Shown here in pieces: positions 1 to 6,322 of a DNA stretch of 42,524 bases (positions are counted from its first letter, which is position 1; each line of letters begins with the position of its first letter). This DNA comes from Chloroflexota bacterium (GTDB taxonomy: Bacteria > Chloroflexota > Dehalococcoidia > SM23-28-2 > JACOUE01), in NCBI GenBank assembly GCA_016178045.1, contig JACOUE010000071.1, positions 1 through 42,524 on the forward strand, in the 5' to 3' direction. Position numbers and translations under genes: made by a program. Below the pieces are notes generated by a model. That model was given only the letters and a program-made list of their open reading frames with translations. It had not been told where the DNA came from and made no database searches.

Positions 1-371
1 CTCCCCCGCCCGTACGACGTCACGAACTGCTTGACCTCCAGCGGCTTGTACAGGTACACGGGCAGTCCCGCCTGGGCCGCCGCCAGCAGCACCATCGCCC
101 GCGCCTCGCCCACGGTGACGGCGGCGCGGGCGTGCCCCACGATGAAGTCCTCCACCGCTATCTCCCGCGGCCGCCAGGAGCCGATGAGGGCCGCCACGGA
201 CTCGTGGAGGCGGCGGAGCCGTTCGGGGAGGGGCTGGCGCTCGGGGAGGCGCCAGGCGCCGAAGTCGAGCGCCTGGAGGGCGCCGTCGCGGCTGGAGATG
301 ATGCCGTACCCGGTGACGGAAATGCCCGGGTCTATCCCCAGAACGATAAGTCCGTCCCTGTCACTGCTCAC
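1..371 (-). CDS. ruvC: Crossover junction endodeoxyribonuclease RuvC (C-terminus beyond window)
   Basis: RuvC resolves Holliday junctions together with RuvAB during recombinational repair. About 123 N-terminal residues are present; the gene runs off the left edge. The N-terminus shows the RNase H-like first strand with the metal-binding Asp in GIDPG (about residue 14) and the second acidic residue in VEDF, followed by the family's YKPLEVKQFVT segment. The start is GTG at 371, because no earlier in-frame start gives a better fit and the yebC stop lies only 3 nt upstream (375-377). The yebC-ruvC order on one strand is a classic bacterial arrangement, so the two are almost surely co-transcribed. 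Only the missing C-terminus limits the call. Confidence 0.9.
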   Translation of the reverse strand, partial: MSSDRDGLIVLGIDPGISVTGYGIISSRDGALQALDFGAWRLPERQPLPERLRRLHESVAALIGSWRPREIAVEDFIVGHARAAVTVGEARAMVLLAAAQAGLPVYLYKPLEVKQFVTSYGRG

Positions 372-374
372 GGG

Positions 375-1130
375 CTAGCGGCTCGCGTACTCCAGGAGGA
401 CGGCGTCGGGGAACTCAGCGTTGGAGTAAATGCGCTGCACGTCGTCCAGGTCCTCCAACTGGTCGAGCAGCTTGAGGACCTGCACCGCCGTCTTTTCCTC
501 CAGGGGGACGTTGTTCTTGGGGATCATCGACAGCTCGGCCGAGGCCGCGGCGATGCCCTGCTCGCCCAGGGACCGCCGCACCTTGTCGAGGTCCGCCGGC
601 GCCGTGTACACCTCCACCCGCCGGTCCTCGACGCGGACGTCTTCGGCGCCGGCGTCGATGGCCAGGAGGGCGATCTCCTCCGGGTCCTGCTCGTCCACTT
701 CGAGGGTGATCACGCCCTTGCTGTCGAACAGCCAGGCGACGCAGCCGGCCTCGCCCAGGCTGCCGCCGCCGCGGGTGAGGGTGGTGCGGAGGTCGGAGAC
801 GCTGCGGTTGCGGTTATCGGTGAGGACATCGATGATGATGGCCACGCCGCCGGGCCCGTACCCCTCGAAGCGCGCCTCAAGCAGCTGGGCCGCGTCGTCA
901 CCGGCGCCGCTTCCGCGCTTGACCGCGCGCTCGATGGTGTCGAGGGTCATATTGCCCTGGCGGGCCTTCTCGATGGCCAGGCGCAGGCGCGGGTTCATAT
1001 CGGGGTCGCCGCCGCCCTCGCGGGCGGCTACAGTAATTTCACGGGCCAGCTTCGTGAAGAGCTGGCCCCGCTTCGAGTCCGATACGCCTTTCTGCCGCTT
1101 GACCTGCGACCAGTGTGAGTGGCCTCCCAT
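375..1130 (-). CDS. yebC: YebC/PmpR family transcriptional/translational regulator
   Basis: This 251-residue protein has the full length of the YebC/PmpR (TACO1-like) family. The N-terminus MGGHSHWSQVKRQK is the family signature, followed by LFTKLAREITVAAREGGGDP and a conserved NPRLRLAIEKAR block. The acidic C-terminal domain contains the typical YEGYGPGGVAIIID-like segment (here FEGYGPGGVAIII). Family members act as DNA-binding regulators, and some relieve ribosome stalling at polyproline stretches; which role applies here cannot be read from the sequence. The ATG at 1130 is preceded by a GGAGGCGAT Shine-Dalgarno sequence. The gene sits 3 nt upstream of ruvC in an apparent operon. A TAAAAT-like -10 box lies further upstream on the minus strand near 1165. 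Confidence 0.95.
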   Translation of the reverse strand: MGGHSHWSQVKRQKGVSDSKRGQLFTKLAREITVAAREGGGDPDMNPRLRLAIEKARQGNMTLDTIERAVKRGSGAGDDAAQLLEARFEGYGPGGVAIIIDVLTDNRNRSVSDLRTTLTRGGGSLGEAGCVAWLFDSKGVITLEVDEQDPEEIALLAIDAGAEDVRVEDRRVEVYTAPADLDKVRRSLGEQGIAAASAELSMIPKNNVPLEEKTAVQVLKLLDQLEDLDDVQRIYSNAEFPDAVLLEYASR

Positions 1131-1232
1131 ATCGCCTCCGAGCTACCGGATAATTCCCGCCGTATTTTAGCATCGAGGCAGATAGGGGGTCAAAAGATGC
1201 GCCACGTGGGGGCCAGGGAGGCATGGTAGATT

Positions 1233-1934
1233 GTGCCTATGGAGTTGCCCAAGTCAGCGGTCTCTTTTGCGTGGGGAATCATGCGGAGGTTCTGGTTGTG
1301 GCTCCCCTCCTTCGTTCTCGATCCTCTGGACGCCTTCGAACGCGCTGGACTGCCGGTGGACATTCCTAGCTATGGTTTCTATTCAGCGTTCGGCACTGGT
1401 GTCATGATAGCCGCAGTGCTGACATACCACGAGTTGAGGATGCAAGCTTCTGGGCTGAAGAATCGTTTGCGTCCTAAACTCAACGTTGAGGTTGATGAAC
1501 CACGCTTAAGTCCGGACGGCAATCGAAAGTTTGTGAGACTGCGTGTCCAAAACGAGAGCCATGAGCAGATAGTAGATTGTCAGGGGAAGCTTCTCTCTGT
1601 GAAGCCCGTACCTCCAACCGCTGTGCCAGCGTGGCGAATTCCAGAGCCAAGCCAGAACCTGTGCTGGACTACCAGAGGAGCGCAGAGGAGCGGCGAGTCA
1701 GAAGTGGTCAGGTCGATCCCTCCCAAAGGTCACGACTTCTTAGACTTGGCTTTCGCTGACCAGCGCGCGTTCAGGCTTCACTTCGTGTTTAGGGACTGGC
1801 AGTCGTGGTTTCTGATGAATGGCACGTACGAGTTGGACGTCCAAATAAGCGCGATGAATGTTGGGTCGCCAGCATTACACAGTTACAAGCTGTGCTACGG
1901 CGGTGGCCTGGACCTCACCCTGGACCAAACCTAA
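1233..1934 (+). CDS. Hypothetical membrane-anchored protein
   Basis: I do not recognise this 233-residue protein. It has an aromatic-rich N-terminus (about residues 12-30), then one clear hydrophobic segment (about 47-66, YGFYSAFGTGVMIAAVLTY), then a roughly 160-residue soluble part rich in beta-type sequence. It is probably a single-pass membrane protein with a beta-sandwich-like domain. Two ATG codons (1233, 1239) are possible starts. Base composition is visibly less GC-rich than the flanking yebC and panC genes, and it is the only plus-strand gene in this otherwise minus-strand stretch, which suggests later insertion. Its stop is only 26 nt from the panC stop, so the two converge. Confidence 0.6.
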   Translation: MPMELPKSAVSFAWGIMRRFWLWLPSFVLDPLDAFERAGLPVDIPSYGFYSAFGTGVMIAAVLTYHELRMQASGLKNRLRPKLNVEVDEPRLSPDGNRKFVRLRVQNESHEQIVDCQGKLLSVKPVPPTAVPAWRIPEPSQNLCWTTRGAQRSGESEVVRSIPPKGHDFLDLAFADQRAFRLHFVFRDWQSWFLMNGTYELDVQISAMNVGSPALHSYKLCYGGGLDLTLDQT

Positions 1935-1959
1935 GGCAGTGGGCCGTTACCCGCGGGGC

Positions 1960-2886
1960 TCACTCGGCGGCGCCCGCCTCGCCCGGCCGCCGCCGGCCCC
2001 ACATCTCCTCGACCCGCCCCTCGACGTCCTCCAGCGGCTCCCCGCGCGGCGTCAGGGTGACGTTATCGATGAGCCGCGTCCCGCCGACGCGGACGGCGGC
2101 CATGACCAGCGCCGAGTCGTTGATCACAGCGAGCTCGTCCAGCGTCTCCGGGGCGGCGACGCTAACGTAGTCGACCTGCACCTGCGGCTTCTGGCGAAAG
2201 TAGTCGTGCAGGCTCTCGCGCAGCAGGTCGGCGTCGCGCAGCCCCCACCCCTCCACCATCATCCGCGCCAGGTCCAGGGCGCGGGGCAGGACGAGGGCGG
2301 CCTGCCGGTCTTCCGGCGAGAGGTACACGTTGCGGCTGCTGAGGGCGAGGCCGTCCTCCTCCCGCACCGTCGGCACCGGCACGATCTCCACCGGCAGGCT
2401 GAGGTCGCCCACCAGCTTGCGGATGACCCGAAGCTGCTGGGCGTCCTTCTCACCGAAGTAGGCGCGGTGGGGCTGGACGATGTTGAACAGCTTGGCGACC
2501 ACCGTCGTGACGCCCCGGAAGTGGCCCGGCCGCGAGGCGGCTTCCAGCCGGTTGACCAGCGGCCCGGTCACCTCCACCCAGGTGTGGTAGCCGCGGCGGT
2601 ACACCTCCTCTGTCGAAGGCACGAAGGCCACGTCCACGCTCTCGTCCTCCAGGAGCCGCAGGTCCCGCTCCTCGTCCCTAGGGTAGCGGTCGTAGTCCTC
2701 GTCGGGCCCAAACTGGGCTGGGTTCACGAAGATGCTGGCGACGACGCTGTCGTTCTCGGCACGGGCGCGCCGCGCCAGGGCCAGGTGTCCCTCGTGCAGG
2801 TAGCCCATGGTGGGGACGAAGCCGACGCTTCCGGCCATGCGGGCGCGGGCCTCGCGCATGTCAGCGATGGTTCGGGCCACCTGCAT
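1960..2886 (-). CDS. panC: Pantothenate synthetase (pantoate--beta-alanine ligase)
   Basis: PanC condenses pantoate with beta-alanine using ATP, the last step of pantothenate synthesis. The protein (about 308 residues from ATG 2886) carries the nucleotidyl-transferase HIGH motif as PTMGYLHEGH and the second signature ALSSRNVYLSP, with LFNIVQPHRAYFGEKD between them. The start is uncertain. ATG 2886 gives the family N-terminus (about 25 residues before PTMG) but has no Shine-Dalgarno sequence; a TATATT box 9 nt upstream would permit a leaderless transcript. A TTG at 2958 has a strong GGAGGAGG but would add 24 unconserved residues that span a perfect hairpin. It is the third gene of the panD-panB-panC operon. 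Confidence 0.93.
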   Translation of the reverse strand: MQVARTIADMREARARMAGSVGFVPTMGYLHEGHLALARRARAENDSVVASIFVNPAQFGPDEDYDRYPRDEERDLRLLEDESVDVAFVPSTEEVYRRGYHTWVEVTGPLVNRLEAASRPGHFRGVTTVVAKLFNIVQPHRAYFGEKDAQQLRVIRKLVGDLSLPVEIVPVPTVREEDGLALSSRNVYLSPEDRQAALVLPRALDLARMMVEGWGLRDADLLRESLHDYFRQKPQVQVDYVSVAAPETLDELAVINDSALVMAAVRVGGTRLIDNVTLTPRGEPLEDVEGRVEEMWGRRRPGEAGAAE

Positions 2887-2928
2887 CGCGGTCACAATAT
2901 AGCGGGACGGACCTTCCTGCAACTCTAC

Positions 2929-2951
2929 CGCCCCGAGGGATCCTCGGGGCG
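2929..2951 (-). other. Perfect 10-bp hairpin between panB and panC
   Basis: Arms CGCCCCGAGG (2929-2938) and CCTCGGGGCG (2942-2951) are perfectly complementary around a 3-nt loop. It lies between the panB stop and the family-consistent panC start on the minus strand. No T-run follows, so it is not a standard terminator. It could uncouple panC translation from panB, stabilise the transcript, or bind protein as DNA. Confidence 0.6.
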
Positions 2952-2980
2952 TTAGCAAGGGGGTACGACCTCCTCCGGCC

Positions 2981-3829
2981 TCAACCCGATGCGGACGTCA
3001 GCTCGGAGAAGAGAGACTCGTCGACTGCGAAGCTTTCCCGTTCAGTAGGGAATACGCCATCGCACACTTCTGAGATGTATGCCTCCACGGCCTCGCGGAC
3101 GGACTCCGCCAGGCGGGCGTACTGCTTGGCGTGCCTGGGCGTGAAGTCGGGGTACAGGCCAAGCATGTCGTGCAGGACCTGCACCTGGCCGTCGCACTCC
3201 GGTCCGGCCCCGATGCCAATCGTGGGGACGGAGAGGCGCTCCGTGATCAGCTTGGCGAGCTGCGCCGGTATCGTCTCCAGGACGACGGCGTAGGCCCCGG
3301 CCTCCTCCAGCGCCCGGGCGTCGTTGAGGAGCCTGATGGCGGCGGCGGGCGTCTTCCCCTGCACCTTGTAGCCGCCGAACTGGTGTAGCGACTGCGGCGT
3401 GAGCCCCAGGTGGCCCATGACGGGGATGCCGGCCTCCGTCAGCGTCCGTACGGTCTCGGCCACGCGCACGCCGCCTTCCAGCTTCACCGACTGAGCACCC
3501 GCCTCCTTCAGGAAGCGGCCGGCGTTGCGCAGGGCGTCCTCCGGGCCGGTCTGGTAGCTCATGAACGGCATGTCGGCGACGACGTGGGCGCGCCGGCTGC
3601 CGCGCACCACCGCCTTCACGTGGTGGAGCATGTCTTCCATGGTGACGGGAATCGTCGAATCGTAGCCGAGGACGACCATCCCCAGGCTGTCGCCCACGAG
3701 GATGATCGGGACGCCGGCGTCGTCGAGGATGCGGGCGGTGGGGTAGTCGTAGGCGGTGAGCATGGCGATCTTCTCGCCGCGCTTCTTCATCGCCTTCAGG
3801 TCGGTTATCGATACGCGCCTTTCCATCAT
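2981..3829 (-). CDS. panB: 3-methyl-2-oxobutanoate hydroxymethyltransferase (ketopantoate hydroxymethyltransferase)
   Basis: PanB transfers a hydroxymethyl group from 5,10-methylene-tetrahydrofolate to 2-oxoisovalerate, giving ketopantoate. The 282-residue TIM-barrel protein has the expected signatures: TAYDYPTA, the metal-binding VGDSLGMV, VVADMPFMSYQ, VKLEGG and ETIPAQLA with the catalytic Glu. The start is ATG 3829, with GAGGAGG five nt upstream; an ATG follows immediately as the second codon. In-frame sequence upstream of 3829 is panD-overlapping and unconserved. It lies 10 nt downstream of panD. No panE/ketopantoate reductase is present in the window, so that step must be encoded elsewhere. 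Confidence 0.96.
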   Translation of the reverse strand: MMERRVSITDLKAMKKRGEKIAMLTAYDYPTARILDDAGVPIILVGDSLGMVVLGYDSTIPVTMEDMLHHVKAVVRGSRRAHVVADMPFMSYQTGPEDALRNAGRFLKEAGAQSVKLEGGVRVAETVRTLTEAGIPVMGHLGLTPQSLHQFGGYKVQGKTPAAAIRLLNDARALEEAGAYAVVLETIPAQLAKLITERLSVPTIGIGAGPECDGQVQVLHDMLGLYPDFTPRHAKQYARLAESVREAVEAYISEVCDGVFPTERESFAVDESLFSELTSASG

Positions 3830-3839
3830 GTCTGCCTCC

Positions 3840-4217
3840 TCAGCGCGGCTGGGCCGCGACCTCCTCAGCCACCCTGACGATGCGGTTCTCGCCGTCCACA
3901 TAGACCCTCTTCGGCCGGTGAGAGCGGGCCTCCTCGTCGCCCACGGTCCGGTAGGCCAGGATGATGACCGTGTCGCCCCCGCGGATCAGGCGCGCCGCCG
4001 CCCCGTTGATCGACACCTGGCCGGAGCCCATCTGCCCTTCGATGGCATAGGTCGTCAGGCGCTCCCCGTTATCGATGTCCAGCACCTGGACCTGCTCGTA
4101 GGGGAGGATGTCGGCCGCGTCCATCAGGGTCGCGTCCAGCGTGATCGACCCCTCGTACTCGACGTTGGCGTCCGTCACCCGCGCCCGGTGTATTTTGCTT
4201 TTGAGCATCGTGCGCAA
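3840..4217 (-). CDS. panD: Aspartate 1-decarboxylase (pyruvoyl enzyme)
   Basis: PanD makes beta-alanine from L-aspartate. The pyruvoyl cofactor is formed by self-cleavage at Gly-Ser in the segment VEYEGSIT, which is intact here (about residues 20-23). The segments [34 protein letters not shown] (here VSINGAAAR) and VIILAY are all present, and length (about 125 residues) is normal. TTG 4217 is chosen because AGGAGG lies 6 nt upstream and it yields the family N-terminus MRTMLKSK. The ATG at 4223 directly abuts AGGAGG with no spacer, and GTG 4232 is farther still. First gene of panD-B-C, directly downstream of the attenuator. Confidence 0.94.
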   Translation of the reverse strand: MRTMLKSKIHRARVTDANVEYEGSITLDATLMDAADILPYEQVQVLDIDNGERLTTYAIEGQMGSGQVSINGAAARLIRGGDTVIILAYRTVGDEEARSHRPKRVYVDGENRIVRVAEEVAAQPR

Positions 4218-4223
4218 CGGCAT

Positions 4224-4384
4224 CCTCCTCACCGGCCGGAGCCATCAAAAAGCCCTCCCGGCAAGCCGAGAGGGCATCGATACTCGTTCCATATTTGCCG
4301 TCTCGGCCCGGCCGTCGGGTCCAAGCGACTGTGGCTCCTGGTATTGGTTTTCGCTCGCCGTCCCGACGCGTCGGGATCGGCGGC
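4224..4384 (-). promoter_or_regulatory. panD leader with terminator/antiterminator (candidate attenuator or riboswitch)
   Basis: From the predicted transcription start near 4384 the minus-strand RNA can form three upstream hairpins: UCCCGA-CGCG-UCGGGA at 4361-4376, extended by CGCCG/CGGCG; a 6-bp stem GAGCGA/UCGCUU around an A- and C-rich loop; and a third GC-rich element. It then forms a terminator at 4252-4275. The segment GCCGAGA (plus-strand 4301-4307) is perfectly complementary to UCUCGGC inside the terminator's left arm (plus-strand 4265-4271), so the two pairings exclude each other. A 'pan' RNA motif upstream of pantothenate genes has been described from comparative genomics, including in Chloroflexota as I recall. 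I cannot confirm that this leader matches its consensus. Confidence 0.6.
4247..4275 (-). terminator. Intrinsic terminator upstream of panD
   Basis: On the minus strand GCCCTCTCGG and CCGGGAGGGC form a 10-bp stem (one T-G pair) around loop CTTG, followed at once by five T residues. It lies about 30 nt upstream of panD and inside the panD transcript, so it can act as an attenuator. It could also stop read-through from the upstream peptidase gene. Confidence 0.75.
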
Positions 4385-4390
4385 GACCTA

Positions 4391-4420
4391 AGTATAGCAG
4401 CAGAGCCGCAGGGGCTGCAA
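4391..4420 (-). promoter_or_regulatory. Sigma-70-type promoter for panD-panB-panC
   Basis: On the minus strand TTGCAG (4415-4420) and TATACT (4391-4396) are separated by 18 nt. The site follows the stop of the upstream peptidase gene and precedes the leader. Confidence 0.6.
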
Positions 4421-4457
4421 CTATAGGAGCGATAAAATTATCGCATCCCGGTACAAG

Positions 4458-5435
4458 CTATCGTAGCCACTCCGAGGCCGCCGGCACGCCCGCCAGCCCC
4501 TTCGCCGCCGTCACCGCCCGCACGATGGCCCGCTCGACAGCGCGGGCCGCCAGCGCCCCCAGCACCGTGAGATCCGCCGCGGCCCCCGAACGGCCGGTCG
4601 CCAGGGCGAAGAGCGTATCGCCGTCCACCTGGGTGTGCGCGGGACGGACCACGCGCGCCAGGCCGTTCTGGGCCATGGCGGCCAGCCGCAAGCACTCCGC
4701 CTTCGCTAGCGCTGCGTCCGTGGCCACCACGCCGATGGTGCTGTTCGTGACGCCCCCGAAGACACCGGCGGGAGGCGCCGCCCGCAGGGCCTCGATCGTG
4801 GACTCGAACCCTTTCTTCTCGCCCCGCGGCCCGGCGATCACCCGCCCCGTCTCAGGGTCGACCACCTCGCCGAAGCAGTTGACGGCCACCAGAGCTGCAA
4901 CCGCCACCCCCGAGGCCGTCCCCTCGCAGGCCGTGCCGACGCCGCCCTTCACCGCCCGCTCCGGCCCCAGCGCCTTGCCGACGGAAGCGCCGGTCCCCGC
5001 GCCCACGCTCCCTTCTTCGATGGCCCGGCCGGTCGCGGCGGCCTCGCAGGCGGCGTAGCCCGCCGCCGCGTCGGGCCGCACGTCCGGCCGCCCTACCGAG
5101 AGGTCGTACAGGACGGCAGCCGTGACGATCGGCACCGGCCCGGCGCCGGTGGGAAAGCCGGCGCCCCGTTCCTCCAGCCAGCGCATTACGCCCGTAGCGG
5201 CGTCCAGCCCGAAGGCGCTGCCGCCGGTGAGGAGGACGGCGTGCACCTGTTCGACCAGGTTCCCGGGTCGCAGGAGATCCGTCTCGCGGGTGCCGGGGGC
5301 GCCGCCGCGGACATCGGCGGAGGCCACGGCACCGTCCGGGCAGAGGACGACGGTGCAGCCGGTCGCCGCGTCCGGGTCGTCCCAGTGGCCCACAGCGATG
5401 CCCTCGATAGCGGTGATAGCGTCCGGCTTCGCCAT
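4458..5435 (-). CDS. P1 family peptidase (DmpA/BapA/NylC-like N-terminal nucleophile hydrolase)
   Basis: Members of this family are made as one chain that cleaves itself into alpha and beta subunits; the new N-terminal Ser or Thr is the nucleophile. Here the segment GGVTNSTIGVVATD (about residues 225-238) puts cleavage before the Ser in Asn-Ser. The downstream block HTQVDGDTLFALATG matches the family's HTxxDGDTLFA. The N-terminal GHWDDPDAATGCTVVL and RGGAPGTRETDLL are also typical. Known members remove N-terminal beta-amino acids such as beta-alanine, D-amino acids, or nylon oligomers; the substrate here is unknown. It lies directly upstream of panD, whose product is beta-alanine. A TATATT -10 (5463-5468) and GGGGAG Shine-Dalgarno sequence support the ATG at 5435. 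Confidence 0.9.
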   Translation of the reverse strand: MAKPDAITAIEGIAVGHWDDPDAATGCTVVLCPDGAVASADVRGGAPGTRETDLLRPGNLVEQVHAVLLTGGSAFGLDAATGVMRWLEERGAGFPTGAGPVPIVTAAVLYDLSVGRPDVRPDAAAGYAACEAAATGRAIEEGSVGAGTGASVGKALGPERAVKGGVGTACEGTASGVAVAALVAVNCFGEVVDPETGRVIAGPRGEKKGFESTIEALRAAPPAGVFGGVTNSTIGVVATDAALAKAECLRLAAMAQNGLARVVRPAHTQVDGDTLFALATGRSGAAADLTVLGALAARAVERAIVRAVTAAKGLAGVPAASEWLR

Positions 5436-5544
5436 GAAGTCTCCCCGGCCTCAGTCGCCGTAAATATATCAGGAAGACTGTAGCGGCAAAAGGGCGGTGC
5501 CGGCCCGCTTTCACCCCGCGTAACGGCGACACAGGAAGCGGGGT

Positions 5545-5550
5545 TATAAT
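5545..5550 (+). promoter_or_regulatory. -10 box upstream of sortase gene
   Basis: A perfect TATAAT lies 48 nt upstream of the sortase start. No good -35 is visible at the usual distance. It is divergent from the minus-strand TATATT at 5463-5468 that serves the peptidase gene. Confidence 0.5.
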
Positions 5551-5597
5551 TAGGGGAGAGCTTTTGAAGAAGCAGGAGCGAAGCGGGAGACTGTCCG

Positions 5598-6311
5598 GTG
5601 CTGGGTAACTTGATGAGGAGATGGGCCCTGCTGGTGCTCGGCCTGGTCTTTCTGGGGTCAGGCCTGTCGCTGCTTGGCATCGGCCTTTACACCTACTACG
5701 ACGACTCCGAGCCGCAGGCCCAGCCCATCCACCCGAAGGACCGTCCTGTCTACTGGTCCATCGACCTGCCCGTCACCACTCCCTACAACAACCTGCCGGG
5801 AGGCACCGGCGGCGTCGGCGTATACAACGACAAGCCGCCCCTCCGCATGATTATCGAGAGCATAGACGTGGACGCGCCGGTGATCATCCTGGGCGTCGAC
5901 GAGAATAACGTGCCCCAGGTCCCCCTCACCGGTTATGAGGTGACCTGGTACAACTTCTCGGCCAAGCCGGGCCAGGGAAGCAACGCCGTCTTCTCCGGCC
6001 ACGTGACCTGGGACAGGGGCCCGGCCGTCTTCTGGAAGCTCAACGAGGTGCAGCCCGGCGACAGCATCCGGCTGATAACCAAGGACGGCAAGGTGCTGGT
6101 CTATCAGGTCTTCAACAACTTCTACGTTGACCCGAACGACCCCAACGCCACGAAGGTGATGTACCCCACGGACAGGGACGTCCTCACGCTCATCACCTGC
6201 GGCGGGACGTGGCTTCCCAACCCCAGCGAGCCGTTCGGGGGGGAGTACACCCACCGCACCATCGTCCGGGCGAAGCTGCTCACGGCGAGCGTAGGCGCGC
6301 TGGCTCCCTGA
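5598..6311 (+). CDS. Sortase family transpeptidase
   Basis: Sortases are membrane-anchored cysteine transpeptidases that cleave a C-terminal sorting motif and attach the protein to the cell envelope or to pilin. The 237-residue protein has an N-terminal membrane segment (about residues 8-30) and an extracytoplasmic sortase beta-barrel. The catalytic His lies in VFSGHVTW, the catalytic Cys in TLITCGGTW, and the conserved Arg in YTHRTIV near the end, all in the proper order. The loop after the Cys resembles class E/F actinobacterial-type enzymes more than class A. The start is GTG 5598, with GGGAGA eight nt upstream; ATG 5613 is an alternative. No LPxTG-type substrate gene is visible nearby, so it is probably a housekeeping or orphan sortase. 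Confidence 0.88.
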   Translation: MLGNLMRRWALLVLGLVFLGSGLSLLGIGLYTYYDDSEPQAQPIHPKDRPVYWSIDLPVTTPYNNLPGGTGGVGVYNDKPPLRMIIESIDVDAPVIILGVDENNVPQVPLTGYEVTWYNFSAKPGQGSNAVFSGHVTWDRGPAVFWKLNEVQPGDSIRLITKDGKVLVYQVFNNFYVDPNDPNATKVMYPTDRDVLTLITCGGTWLPNPSEPFGGEYTHRTIVRAKLLTASVGALAP

Positions 6312-6322
6312 TAGCGAAAGCC

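Noticed and set aside
132-1118. Long plus-strand frame opposite ruvC-yebC
   Set aside because: It is a high-GC antisense shadow of yebC; yebC shows clear family conservation and a ribosome-binding site.
4361-4376. TCCCGACGCGTCGGGA palindrome as a stand-alone operator for pan genes
   Set aside because: It lies downstream of the predicted start and folds as part of the leader, so an RNA role is more likely.
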